DNA of 64,000 nt, taken from assembly GCA_002480645.1 (NCBI GenBank), contig DLCN01000032.1:7873-71872 (forward strand), read 5' to 3'. Shown here piece after piece: positions 25,628 to 36,900 of this stretch; the stretch's first letter is position 1, and every line of letters starts with the position of its first letter. The notes under the pieces are model-generated. The model made no database searches, had not been told where the DNA came from, and worked only from the letters and a program-made list of their open reading frames with translations. The DNA is from Balneolaceae bacterium UBA7797 (GTDB lineage: Bacteria > Bacteroidota > Rhodothermia > Balneolales > Balneolaceae). A program made the position numbers and the translations under genes.

Positions 25628-28600
25628 ATGTCCGGCAAATCAGTATCACTATGCTTACTGTTTGCATTATTGTTGTTCAAAAGTAGCGAGGCTCAACAAC
25701 TAAAAGTAGTTGAGGAAACTGATTCCTACACTGATTATGTGATCAACAATAATGACCTTGAGATAACTCCGCCTTACGAGTTAACGGCACCTGTTATAAA
25801 TGGTACTCCCGGATTCACTATTCTGGAACAATCGATTTCATCGGTCAGTCAGACGCTAACGGAAGCTCAGGCAATGGCCTGGTTCATATCCAACGCTGAT
25901 CAACCTGTTATTGAGAGTTCATATCAGGGATTTTACCGAAATGAGCAAGTAGTTTCCTTGAAAGTAAATGTAGCACGTGCTTCAGATGAAGGCACTCAGG
26001 TAACGAAGCGACTGAAGTTCCGAGTACAGAAATCTGATAAAAGGCCGACTACATCACTTAAAAGAAAAGCGGCGGCTGACCATGCTCTTTCAACCGGTAC
26101 ATGGTATAAGATACCTATCACGAACGATGGAATTTATCAGCTGAATTCTGATTACCTGAACGACCTCGGATTAAATGCATCAGCGATCGATCCCAGAAAT
26201 ATTCAACTCTGGGGAACCGACGGGTATGTTTTACCTGAACGTAACAGTGCAGAACGGCCTGTTTTCTCTCAAATCCCCATTATTGTTGAAGGGGAAAATG
26301 ATGGCAGTTTTCATACTAGTGACCGGGTCATTTTCTATGGCAATGATCCTCATAAAGAAGAACGTGATGCTGACGGGTTTACTCATAGTATCCATCCCTA
26401 TAGTGACACCTCCTTTGTTTTTCTGACAGTGGGAACTGAAAATGGTCTTCGAATTCAGGATGCAACCATAGGAGGCTCTCCCAGCCGTACCATTACTGAA
26501 TTTGATGACTTTATCTGGCTGGAAGAAGAATTATATAAATCAGAGCCCAAGCAGAAATCCGGACGTTACTGGTTAGGCCAAAAGATCCCGGCAACTGCAC
26601 AAAATCAGTATGTGACCATTCTTAAAGATACTATTTCCGGCCTTAACACCTCCGTCCCTGTGGAAGTAACAGGCAGGATCTATGCCAGGGCTGAACAGAC
26701 TCCGCAATTCAAGCTGGCATTTAATCAGGAGGTAATATCTCAATTCATTATCTACCGGATCAACGCCGGATATAATTCTTACGAATATGAATCCGCTAAT
26801 TCTTTCAGATTCACCGATCTTGAAGCATCTACCCTAACTGCAGATGGTATAGTAGAAATGGAGCTGATGATGTCCGGCACTGATAATGGTGCTGAAGCAT
26901 TTGTGGATTATCTTGAATTAAAAGCTCGCAGACAATTACTGGCCACATCAGGAAAACTATCGTTCTTCTTACCGGCGGATGGTTCGGTTGATGAATTTGC
27001 CACTTATCAAATGTCCGGGTTCAATGGCACCCCAATAGCTCTAGATGTAACTGATCCTGTAAATCCGAGATCAATAGAAGTTACCGCCTCGGGATCAAAT
27101 TACAACCTGCTTTATCACACCGATGGTGATTCCCGAATTATTGCTCAATCCAGTCTGCAAAGCCCTCTTCCGGGGCGTAAAATTGATAATCAAAACCTGC
27201 ATGGCACTGCATTCTATCCAGACTATATTATTGTTACCAATGATTACTTCATGGATTATGCTAATGAGCTTGCCAATTACCGGGCTCAGGATGGACTAAC
27301 CCCTCTCGTAGTAACTCAGTCACAGATCCTAAACGAATTTTCCAGTGGAATTACGGACCCTACTGCTATTCGTGATTTCATAAAATACCTCTGGGATCTT
27401 GCTATCGATAACGGACAGGAGCCTCCGAAATACTTACTCCTGTTCGGTGACACTTCGTTTGATACCAAAAACATCATCGACAATTCATTTACCAATTTTG
27501 TCCTCACTTATCAAAGTGCAGAATCCATTCATCGTACTCAGTCTTATGGAACCGATGATTATTTCGGTCACTTAGATGATAATGAAGGCTTGTTTAGTTC
27601 AGCTGACCGGGTAGATTTGGGAATTGGAAGGATCTCTGCCCAAACCCGCTCCGAGGCCCGTATTGCATTAGACAAGATCTATCGATACGAGAATCCGGAC
27701 AACAATGGTGACTGGCAGAATCTCTTCACATTTGCCGGAGATGATGACTTCCCTGATCGAGAAGAAAACCGTGATCTTCACGTTCTTAATGCTGACGGTA
27801 CTGCCGAAAGAATGGATATTGATGCCCCTGGTGGACGATTCAAAAAGATCTATTTATTCTCTTATCCTGAAGAAATAACCGGAGCCGGACGACAATTACC
27901 GGGCGCAACCAGTGACTTTATGAATACACTGAATAGTGGAACGCTTGTCATGAATTACTCCGGGCATGGAAATATGCAAACATTGGCAGACGAAGAATTA
28001 TTCATTTCTGACAACATTCCGGATCTCACCAATCGAAATAAATTAACCCTTTTAGTGACAGCCACTTGTCAGTTCGGTCGTTACGATGATGCCTATGCTC
28101 AATCCGGAGCCGAAAAACTTGTATTTGCAGAAAATGGTGGCGCCATCGGTAGTTTTACAACAACCCGTGTGGTATATACTAACAGCAGCCCGACTCAATT
28201 GAACTTTGGAATAAATGTAGCACTATCTCAAAAAATGCTGGAGCGAGATGAGGAAGGAAGGCCTTTGAGATTAGGTGATATTTTCGTTCGCACCAAGAAC
28301 ACCAGTATCGGATCAGAGATCAATGCGCGTAAATTTATACTACTTGGTGATCCCGCCGTTCGCTTTGCCTTACCTAACCGGTCAGTTACCGTTACTTCCA
28401 TCAACGATCAGGATCTGGGAACATTAACCGGCGACCTTACCATAAAAGCGCTGGACGAAGTAAAAATGAAGGGAGCCGTTACTTCATCCAATGGAGAGAT
28501 CTTATCAGACTTTAATGGCGAAGCAACCATTACATTTTATGACGCCCCAAGGCGGGTAAGTATCCCCATGGATCTTGATTGGGTTGAAGAAATTGGTTGC

Positions 28601-29506
28601 TATCTAAACCGTGGCACGGAATACGAATGTACTTATCAGGTACAGACCGACATTCTCTTTAAAGGTAAAGTACAGGTTACCAATGGAGAGTTCGATCTGG
28701 ATTTCATTATTCCAAAAGACATCAGTTTTTCGGAAGAAACAGGAAGGATCATTGTATATGCCAAGGATACCGAGACCACAGCCGGTGGATCTTACACTGA
28801 TGTAGTCTTTAACGGTATAAACGAGATAGCCGTGAATGATGGAAAAGGTCCGGAGCTGGATGTTTTCCTTAATGATCAGAGCTTTTTAAATGGCAGCCTG
28901 GCAAATGGTTCGCCAAAACTAATCGTGGAACTGGCCGACAGTTCCGGAATTAACACTACAGGAACAGGAGTAGGGCATGAAATAATAGCTACTATCGATA
29001 CAAAACCACAACAAAACTATGTGCTCAATAACTTTTATGAGGGCGCATTAAACGACTATACCAGGGGACGTATCGAGTACCCGCTGGAAGAAATTCCTGA
29101 GGGTAGTTATACGCTTAAAGTTCGAGCCTGGGATGTGCATAATAATCCTGCTGAAAAGAGCATTTTCTTTGAAGTAGCGCCGGAAGAGGACTTAGTTGTA
29201 GACCATGTTTACAATTATCCGAATCCCATGAATAATTTCACATCCTTCACTTTCGAACATAATCAACAAGGGAATCCACTCGATGTAGATATTCGTATCT
29301 ATACCTTAAGTGGAAAACTTGTGCAGCATAAAAAAGAACAAATAACTACATCAAGTTCTTATGCCAGTATTTCATGGAATGGCCGTGACCGGGATAATGA
29401 TCGCCTGGGTAACGGTACTTATATTTATGTGCTTCGGGTTACAGCAGATACCCCCGAAGGAAGATCAACAACCGAAAAAATCGAAAAGCTCGTAATTATC
29501 AGGTAA
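25628..29506 (+). CDS. porU: PorU, type IX secretion sortase (C25 gingipain-like protease)
   Basis: The 1292-residue exported protein (signal 1-22, ending SSEAQ) has the layout of PorU. A long beta-rich N-terminal region is followed by a C25 cysteine-protease domain (about 530-920) starting DYIIVTNDYFMDYANELANY. Catalytic His780 is in NYSGHGN and Cys814 in TATCQFGRYD. The C-terminus (about 1195-1292) is a T9SS/FlgD-like sorting fold with YNYPNPMNNF, TLSGKLV and GTYIYVLRV. PorU sits on the cell surface, cleaves the C-terminal signal of T9SS cargo and attaches cargo to the membrane. It is followed after 65 bases by porV, its known partner, and heads a seven-gene run. Confidence 0.93.
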   Translation: MSGKSVSLCLLFALLLFKSSEAQQLKVVEETDSYTDYVINNNDLEITPPYELTAPVINGTPGFTILEQSISSVSQTLTEAQAMAWFISNADQPVIESSYQGFYRNEQVVSLKVNVARASDEGTQVTKRLKFRVQKSDKRPTTSLKRKAAADHALSTGTWYKIPITNDGIYQLNSDYLNDLGLNASAIDPRNIQLWGTDGYVLPERNSAERPVFSQIPIIVEGENDGSFHTSDRVIFYGNDPHKEERDADGFTHSIHPYSDTSFVFLTVGTENGLRIQDATIGGSPSRTITEFDDFIWLEEELYKSEPKQKSGRYWLGQKIPATAQNQYVTILKDTISGLNTSVPVEVTGRIYARAEQTPQFKLAFNQEVISQFIIYRINAGYNSYEYESANSFRFTDLEASTLTADGIVEMELMMSGTDNGAEAFVDYLELKARRQLLATSGKLSFFLPADGSVDEFATYQMSGFNGTPIALDVTDPVNPRSIEVTASGSNYNLLYHTDGDSRIIAQSSLQSPLPGRKIDNQNLHGTAFYPDYIIVTNDYFMDYANELANYRAQDGLTPLVVTQSQILNEFSSGITDPTAIRDFIKYLWDLAIDNGQEPPKYLLLFGDTSFDTKNIIDNSFTNFVLTYQSAESIHRTQSYGTDDYFGHLDDNEGLFSSADRVDLGIGRISAQTRSEARIALDKIYRYENPDNNGDWQNLFTFAGDDDFPDREENRDLHVLNADGTAERMDIDAPGGRFKKIYLFSYPEEITGAGRQLPGATSDFMNTLNSGTLVMNYSGHGNMQTLADEELFISDNIPDLTNRNKLTLLVTATCQFGRYDDAYAQSGAEKLVFAENGGAIGSFTTTRVVYTNSSPTQLNFGINVALSQKMLERDEEGRPLRLGDIFVRTKNTSIGSEINARKFILLGDPAVRFALPNRSVTVTSINDQDLGTLTGDLTIKALDEVKMKGAVTSSNGEILSDFNGEATITFYDAPRRVSIPMDLDWVEEIGCYLNRGTEYECTYQVQTDILFKGKVQVTNGEFDLDFIIPKDISFSEETGRIIVYAKDTETTAGGSYTDVVFNGINEIAVNDGKGPELDVFLNDQSFLNGSLANGSPKLIVELADSSGINTTGTGVGHEIIATIDTKPQQNYVLNNFYEGALNDYTRGRIEYPLEEIPEGSYTLKVRAWDVHNNPAEKSIFFEVAPEEDLVVDHVYNYPNPMNNFTSFTFEHNQQGNPLDVDIRIYTLSGKLVQHKKEQITTSSSYASISWNGRDRDNDRLGNGTYIYVLRVTADTPEGRSTTEKIEKLVIIR

Positions 29507-29571
29507 TAAAATCAGACACATTGTTGTTTTAGAACCGTTATATTTCGCGCTTAAATCTATAGAATTTTTAT

Positions 29572-30717
29572 ATGAAGAAAATCCAGTTGTTAGCAGCAGC
29601 AGTTGTACTCGCTCTGCTTCCCGCTTCAGGCATGGCACAGGTAGCCATTACAGCCGTACCATTTTTACAGATCGAACCGGATTCACGCGGAGCCGCTATG
29701 GGTAATACCGGTGTGGCTATTGCCGATAATGCTGCCGCTTTATTCTGGAATCCAGCCGGTCTGGCCTTCCAAACCGATAATCAGGCAAGCATTACTCACT
29801 CAAACTGGTTAGCCAATTTCCAGGTTGATGATCTCTTTTATGATTATCTGGTCGGTAAATATTATGTAGAAGGCTTAGGCACTGTGGGTGCGCACCTTAC
29901 TTATCTGAATCTTGGTGAACAAATTCAGACCAATGAGGACAGCCCGGATATCATATCAAAATTCAATAGTTACGAATTAGCCTTTGGATTATCCTATGGT
30001 TTTCAGATGAATGAAAACCTTGGTCTGGGGACTAGCTTACGCCTTATTTACTCCAGTTTAGCTAGTGGAACTTCCGTTAGTCAACAAAAGGTGAATCCAG
30101 GTAGTAGCGTGGCCGTCGACCTTGCAATGTTGTACAAATCTGATCCTTTTGATCTGGGTGGCAATCAAGGTCATTTCAGCGCCGGACTTAACTTATCCAA
30201 TTTGGGACCTGGAATTCAATACACTGATAATGCCCAAAAAGATCCGCTGCCAACGTTATTACGATTTGGTATAGCCTTGGACTATAATCTGGATCCTCAA
30301 GGGTATAACCGGATCACCATTGCTTCTGATGTATCTAAGATCATGGCTCGAAAAGAAGCCATCGAAGTTCAATCCGGTGATTCTGTTCGTACAGAATACC
30401 GTATGATCAGCCCGGTAAAAGCTTTGTTCGAATCATGGGGCCCACTGGAACGTAATATCGGAACCGAAGTGGTTGAACTTAGCGTTATGGAACAGTTTAT
30501 GATTGGTGTTGGTGCCGAGTACTGGTACAACAATCTATTCTCTGTTCGTGGAGGGTACTATTATGAAGATCCGTACAACGGTGACCGGAAATACATCACT
30601 TTCGGTGCAGGTCTGCGTGTTAACACTTTTGGTATCGACTTCAGTTATATAAGAACACTGGAATCCGATCACCCACTGGCAAATACTCTACGATTTAGTG
30701 TGCTTTTGAACTTTTAA
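29572..30717 (+). CDS. porV: PorV, T9SS outer-membrane shuttle protein
   Basis: The 381-residue protein has a signal peptide (1-22, ending GMAQ). The PorV opening is VPFLQIEPDSRGAAMGNTGV then ALFWNPAGLAFQ (about 28-66). The rest is a transmembrane beta-barrel, with repeated amphipathic strands, LSYGFQMNENLGLG near 140, and a terminal strand ending LLNF. PorV receives C-terminal-signal cargo from the secretion pore and presents it to PorU. Its position directly after porU, and six bases before the next gene, supports this role and sets it apart from the shorter paralogue at 785. Confidence 0.93.
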   Translation: MKKIQLLAAAVVLALLPASGMAQVAITAVPFLQIEPDSRGAAMGNTGVAIADNAAALFWNPAGLAFQTDNQASITHSNWLANFQVDDLFYDYLVGKYYVEGLGTVGAHLTYLNLGEQIQTNEDSPDIISKFNSYELAFGLSYGFQMNENLGLGTSLRLIYSSLASGTSVSQQKVNPGSSVAVDLAMLYKSDPFDLGGNQGHFSAGLNLSNLGPGIQYTDNAQKDPLPTLLRFGIALDYNLDPQGYNRITIASDVSKIMARKEAIEVQSGDSVRTEYRMISPVKALFESWGPLERNIGTEVVELSVMEQFMIGVGAEYWYNNLFSVRGGYYYEDPYNGDRKYITFGAGLRVNTFGIDFSYIRTLESDHPLANTLRFSVLLNF

Positions 30718-30722
30718 ACGGA

Positions 30723-33700
30723 ATGAAATTCATCCCCCAATTCTCAAAGAGCATGTTATTATTGGGCATGCTCTTTTTATTTAGCCCATCTACGACCTCG
30801 GCTCAGCAATCCCGGGTATTACGTACTCACTCTATCAGCACACCTACCCTGCAACAAACGCAGGTTCCTACAACAGGAACCCTGAATGTGGTAGCAGTAA
30901 TGGTACAATTTCAACCAGATACTAACCGCCTGACCTCAGGTACCGGAATATTTGGAAATGATGGAATGGAAGGCCTCCCCTATCTATCCAATCAAACTGA
31001 TACAAGGATCGACCCATTACCCCATAACCAACAGTATTTCGAAAGCCATCTGGAATTCGCAAAGAATTATTTCGAGAAATCTTCGGATGATCAACTCACA
31101 CTAAATTACACTGTCCTTCCCGGGGTATTCACCCTGCCCAAAAAAATGGAAGAGTACTCTCCCATCGGAGAAGAGTTTACACTGGACAAACTCGGTGACC
31201 TGCTCAATGACACCTGGACTGCCGTAGAGGATGCGGGTGGATTCAATGCCACCGGCCTTGATCCTGAGAATACTGCTTTTGTGATCTTTCATGCAGGTGT
31301 TGGGCGCGATATTGAACTTACAGGTACTTCGCTCGATATCACTCCTTATGATATTCCATCTATTTATTTACGCAAGCAAGACCTTCAAAATATTTTCGAA
31401 AACCCATCATTTTCCGGATTTCCGATCAATGGCGGTGCTTTCCGGGTTACAAATTCATTGATCATTCCAAGAACAGAATCTCGCCGGGCAGAGGATATTT
31501 CAGGAAATGAGGTAGTTTTCCCGCTCTCTATTAACGGTTTACTGTGTGCTTCAATTGGTAGCCACCTTGGGCTACCTGATCTTTTCAATACAGACACCGG
31601 AGAACCTGCCATCGGACGCTTTGGATTAATGGACGGAGCCGGATTCTTTGCCTACAACGGCCTGCTGCCTCCTGAGCCATCCGCATGGGAAAAGATCTAC
31701 TTAGGGTGGGAAACACCTTTCGAAATCACACCCCAGACAGATGGAGCGATCTACCTGCCGGCAACTTCATTGGATCAACCAAATTCTATCGCCAAACTTT
31801 CACTTTCATCCAGTGAATACTTTTTGATCGAGAACCGCCACCGTGACCCTGAAAATGATGGTTTGATCATTACGATCAGAACTCCGGACGGAACTGAAGT
31901 ACAACAAAGCTTCACAAATAATGATTCTGAGCTGATCTATCAGGAATCAGATTTCGACACGCTGCTAACTGCCGGCACCATCATTGATGTAGATAATTTC
32001 GATTTTAGTCTACCCGGCGGCTTAGAGATCGGAGATGATGAAGAAGAAGGTACGGCTGATGACCGTGAGTTAAATGGTGGTATTTTGATCTGGCAGATCG
32101 ATGAGGCAATCATCAATCAAAAACTAGCTTCCGGTGGCATAAATGCAGATCCCCTTCGGCGCGGAGTAGATCTGGAAGAAGCCGATGGTGCACAGGATAT
32201 CGGACGCGATGTAGGATTACTCGACAATTCCTCTTCTTTTGGATATGCCTACGACTTCTGGTGGAGTGATAATAACTATCGCGTGATCACAGAAACCACT
32301 ACCATTGATCTTAATCCTGACAATCAATTTGGCCCTGATACCTATCCGGATAACCGAAGTAATTCTGGTGCCCCATCCTTTTTCGAATTGTACGAATTCT
32401 CTGATATTCTTCCGGTCGCTTCTTTCCGGATACGTTCGGTCAGCTCGGTTGATACAGGCTACGAGCAGGTACTCAACATCCCGGCGATCGCAAGCAATAC
32501 CTACACTACTGATAATGATTACTGGAACTTTTACCCGCTATCAATTGGGTTCTACAGCAACACTTCCGACACGCTGGTAGTTGTTCCGGGGTCTGCAAAT
32601 ATCTATTTCACAGACTACCATTCGGGCACTGCTATTCAAACTATTTCAACGATCAGCAATCAGCAACCTATACTCGGGGATCAATTTATCCTCGCATCAA
32701 ATCCTACCATCGAAGAGCCTTTAAGTCCGGGAAACATCCGTATTACTGAACACCCCGGAGTTCCAAATAATCTCTCTGCGGCTTATACCATCACATCTCC
32801 ACCAAATGGCGCGTTTATCAGTACTGAAAATGGTTCTGTAATTCATCCTGATTTTACAGAAACCAGCTATGAATATGACGGCACTTCCGTAAACAGTTTT
32901 GACGCCCCTGCATTTCGGTCCGAAGCCATCAACAATAGTTATGCTGAAATTGATGGAAATCTGGTTCGTATTTCAAGTTCAAATGATTCCTACGGCACGT
33001 CATATACCGACCGATTGTATGTGGGCACGATCCAAACCATTATGGCCTCCAATCAATATTTTGTCTTTGAAGATGGAGCTTTCAGACTCATAGATCCCAC
33101 TTCCAATGAATTTGTGGTCACGATCTTTGAAGAAGATAACGCTGAATGGCCGGCCATCAGCGATAGTCTAGAGATCTTCCGGATCAATAAACAGGAGAAT
33201 GTGCTGGAAGGGTACAATCGCTATGGTGCGTTATTACATAATATGCCCGTTTCAGCTCCGAATGGTTTTACCTTTATCGGAACCCCATTACTAGCTGACA
33301 TCACCGGAGATAATGAACAGGATATCCTGGTGGTCACTCAGGATGATTACTCGGTTAATATTTTTGCTTACGAAATGGATGGAACTGCCATTCAAGGCTT
33401 TCCACTTTACGTTGGTGAATCCCTTGGGAGTAATATCCAACCCATTCATCCGGCATTTTTTGAGAACACACTTTTCGCAGTCAGTCATACTGGTGACCTC
33501 AAATCATGGCGATTCAATAACTTTACTACTTCTGTCTGGCCATCCCGTTACGGAGATAATCCGTACAACAAAATCAGCGCCAGAACTGTGATCTCTACCA
33601 CCAGCTCTCCTTCTTTTTCGGTATTGAATAAAACCGAAACCTATAATTGGCCTAACCCGGCAAGGGATGAAACCAATATACGATTTGAGCTGGCAGCACC

Positions 33701-33902
33701 CGGTGGAAATGTCGATATCACGATCATAGATCTTACCGGTAGAGTTATTTACGAAACCACCGTTTCTGCCCGAGGCGGAGCGCCGGAAGAGATCACCCTG
33801 GATACAAGATCGTGGGGCAGCGGAGCTTATCTGGCGATGATCAAAGCAGAAGTTGATGGTAAAACAGAATCGAAATTGATTAAGATCGGGGTGGTTCACT
33901 AA
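30723..33902 (+). CDS. M6-like surface protein with degenerate zinc motif and T9SS sorting domain
   Basis: The 1059-residue exported protein (signal about 1-28, ending TSAQQ) resembles secreted M6-family metalloproteases over residues about 50-400: HNQQYFESHLEFAKNYFEKS near 99, FHAGVGRDIELTGT near 189, GLPDLFNTDTGEPAIGRFGL near 283, and SAWEKIYLGW. Where family members have HEFGH before xLGLPDL, this protein reads ASIGS (276-280), so both zinc histidines and the catalytic glutamate are missing. Later parts include an FG-GAP-like repeat, LLADITGDNEQDILVV (about 858). The C-terminus (980-1059) is a T9SS type A sorting domain with YNWPNPARDETNI and DLTGRVIYE. It is probably a surface-anchored pseudo-protease. 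Its stop overlaps the next start (TAATG). Confidence 0.85.
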   Translation: MKFIPQFSKSMLLLGMLFLFSPSTTSAQQSRVLRTHSISTPTLQQTQVPTTGTLNVVAVMVQFQPDTNRLTSGTGIFGNDGMEGLPYLSNQTDTRIDPLPHNQQYFESHLEFAKNYFEKSSDDQLTLNYTVLPGVFTLPKKMEEYSPIGEEFTLDKLGDLLNDTWTAVEDAGGFNATGLDPENTAFVIFHAGVGRDIELTGTSLDITPYDIPSIYLRKQDLQNIFENPSFSGFPINGGAFRVTNSLIIPRTESRRAEDISGNEVVFPLSINGLLCASIGSHLGLPDLFNTDTGEPAIGRFGLMDGAGFFAYNGLLPPEPSAWEKIYLGWETPFEITPQTDGAIYLPATSLDQPNSIAKLSLSSSEYFLIENRHRDPENDGLIITIRTPDGTEVQQSFTNNDSELIYQESDFDTLLTAGTIIDVDNFDFSLPGGLEIGDDEEEGTADDRELNGGILIWQIDEAIINQKLASGGINADPLRRGVDLEEADGAQDIGRDVGLLDNSSSFGYAYDFWWSDNNYRVITETTTIDLNPDNQFGPDTYPDNRSNSGAPSFFELYEFSDILPVASFRIRSVSSVDTGYEQVLNIPAIASNTYTTDNDYWNFYPLSIGFYSNTSDTLVVVPGSANIYFTDYHSGTAIQTISTISNQQPILGDQFILASNPTIEEPLSPGNIRITEHPGVPNNLSAAYTITSPPNGAFISTENGSVIHPDFTETSYEYDGTSVNSFDAPAFRSEAINNSYAEIDGNLVRISSSNDSYGTSYTDRLYVGTIQTIMASNQYFVFEDGAFRLIDPTSNEFVVTIFEEDNAEWPAISDSLEIFRINKQENVLEGYNRYGALLHNMPVSAPNGFTFIGTPLLADITGDNEQDILVVTQDDYSVNIFAYEMDGTAIQGFPLYVGESLGSNIQPIHPAFFENTLFAVSHTGDLKSWRFNNFTTSVWPSRYGDNPYNKISARTVISTTSSPSFSVLNKTETYNWPNPARDETNIRFELAAPGGNVDITIIDLTGRVIYETTVSARGGAPEEITLDTRSWGSGAYLAMIKAEVDGKTESKLIKIGVVH

Positions 33903-36900
33903 TGCGCTATTTAACAGTATTTATAGCTGTAATTGCTCTCCTTTCCTTTAGCAGAGCAGGTTTTGCCCAGACTAATCCAGAGTTCTACGATTATCCTCAG
34001 AATCATTTGGATTGGTATTCGGTGGAAAGCTCACATTTTATCATTCACTTTCAGGAAGGGAACAGTCGAACTGCTCAGGTAGTCTCTCGCATAGCAGAAG
34101 AGATCTACGGGCCCATCACAGAACTATATCAACATGAACCGGATCAAAAAGTAAGTATCGTTCTTAAAGACCGGGAAGACTACTCCAACGGGGCCGCCTA
34201 CTTCTTTGATAACAAGATCGATATATGGGTTCCTTCGCTGGACACTCCCCTTCGGGGTTCGCATAACTGGCTTCGAAATGTGATATCCCACGAATTTACG
34301 CACATTGTTCAGATTCAGGCAGCAATGAAACGAAAGCGAAAAGTCCCCGCTATGTATCTGCAATGGCTCAGTTACGAAAAAGTACGCCGTCCTGATGTTT
34401 TGTATGGCTTTCCGAACGGGATCATTTCCATGCCATTTGCCTCCATCAACATCCCCGCATGGCTGGCTGAAGGTACCGCTCAATACCAGCGAACGGGAAT
34501 GGTTTACGATACCTGGGATAGCCATCGGGACATGATCCTCCGGGAACGTATTCTCACTGACACCTATCTGAGCCTGGCGGGAATGGGAACCTTTGCTTCT
34601 AAAACAAGTCTCGAAAGAGAAACCGTTTACAATCAGGGGTATGCGTTTGTGATCTATATGGTGAACCGTTTTGGGGAAGATGTACTTCGCCTCATCTCGG
34701 AAAGTTTAGGAGAAAAAAAGGTATATAATGTAGCTGAAGCCATCGAAATGGCGACCGGAATTCCCGGTGAGAAAGTATTTGATGACTGGATCGAAGAAAG
34801 AAAGACGTTCTACACCAAGGCTACGGAACGCATTCAGGTAACCCCCTCTGAATATGTTGAAAAAGACGGGTTCTTCAACTTTTATCCAAAAGCATCTCCC
34901 GACGGCAAATCGGTAGCATACATCTCGAATAAAGGGCACGCCTATTCCTGGCTGTCACTATACCTTAAAAAAGACAGCAGTGAGACAGAACTTGCCTTTA
35001 TTGATGATCTGGAACTCGAGATTCCGAAAAATCATGCAGATGCCACCATGCCGCTCATCCCGTTCATAAATACCTCTTATTCTTTTTCTCCTGATGGAAA
35101 CAAGTTGGTATATGCGGTAAATAAGAAGAACCGATACGGAGAATCTTACAGAGATCTTTTCATCTTTGATCTGAAAAAACTCGAACAAACCCGTTTGACC
35201 TATAGTGGACGTATGGAATCGCCGGCGTGGTCACCGGATTCAACTAAGATCGTTGCTGTAAAATATGAAGGTGGTACTCAGAATCTTGTTCTTCTGGATC
35301 CCGAAAAACCTGATTCACTGGTCCGGCTTACCTCGTATAGCAAAGGTGAGACTGTGTTTACCCCCACCTGGTCTCCTGATGGTTCTTCCATATTCTTTGC
35401 TATGGCTGACTTTTGGGGCCGTAATCTCTGGAAATATTCAACAGAAACCGGAATGATCGAGGGAATTCTGATCGATGATTATGTGGATTACCGCGATCCA
35501 AATGTTAGCCCGGATGGCAAATATCTGTACTATTCGGCCGATCCTGATGGGATCTTCAATATTTACCGAAAACCAATGAATGGTGGTGAACCGGAAAAAC
35601 TCACCAGTGTTTTGGGTGGAGCTTTTATGCCCAGTGTTACAGAGAATGAACTCTTCTTCGCGGAATACGAAGCTAATGCCTATCAGATCAAGAAAGCTCA
35701 GATCTCTACCCTGATCAACCAAGAGGAAACAGGGTTTTATGCCCCGGACATTCCAGAGGTTGATTCCGGTACAAACTCTTCCGAAGATTTCAGTTATTTG
35801 CTCGATTTTGATGATAAAGATCTGAAACCATTCGATAATCAGGCATTTGCTTCAGCTGATACCGGTAGTTACTCGTTCGATATTGAAACCAAAGGACAGG
35901 ATGATGATCGAACTTTCCGAAAATATGCAGATACTTTTACCAGTACTTCTTTCTTTCCTGTTTTGCGTTTCGATAATTATTCCAAGTTAAATGGCAGAAA
36001 TGGTGCATTATTGCAGCGTGGTGAATTAGGGAAACTTGGCGAAAATCTGCTCCGCGATATGAAACCCGGTGTATATTTCGCCTCCAGAGATGTTACAGAT
36101 AAATTGAATCTGTTCGGTGGAATCATGTTGGGAGTTGCCAGCCGTGGTGCTGAAAGTGTGGGAAAATTCTTTGAACCCTCCCGCCTACTTCAATTAGACC
36201 GGGACATCTTTTTTCAGGCCGAATATCGGGGATTGCCGTTCATCAAACGCAGCTGGTCTCCAACCATCTCTGTAGAGATCTATAACCTTCATCGTAATGT
36301 GAACGACGGACTTAAAGTCGAAGAATTCCCATGTACTTCCTGTGCACCGGATACTGTAAATGTAGATATCGGATATGAGGTGTGGCAGGCCGATCTATTT
36401 TTCAGAAGTAAACTTAGCCGAAGAAGCTTGCTGGAACTTGGCATTGGGTATTCCCCTTACAGGGTTTCAACCGATAACTTCTATTCCAGAGAATTGAAAG
36501 CATTAGTGAGCGGATCTTCCTCTCAATATTTCAAGGGAACCACTCTATCTGCTGCTTATACGTTTAATTATTACGATTACACCCTCGATTCAGACATTGC
36601 GCCCGTCGGATTGAAAGGATATGTTCGCTATCAGTTCCAGCCATCTAATCTGCTTGAGGAGTATGAGATCAAAGATGGAGCTCTCATCCCTCTATACAAA
36701 TCAGTTAGCAATCATTCTTCCGAATTACATGTGCGGTATGGGTTCAGAACCTTTGGAGGACAGGCTTTTCAGGCACGGGTTCGTGGTTTCAGTTATTTCA
36801 ACAATCCCGATGATTCATTTTATATCGATTATATTGGTGGCTTTATGGGAATGCGCAGCTATCCGTTCTTCGCCATTGGTGGAAATACCACCGCATTTAC

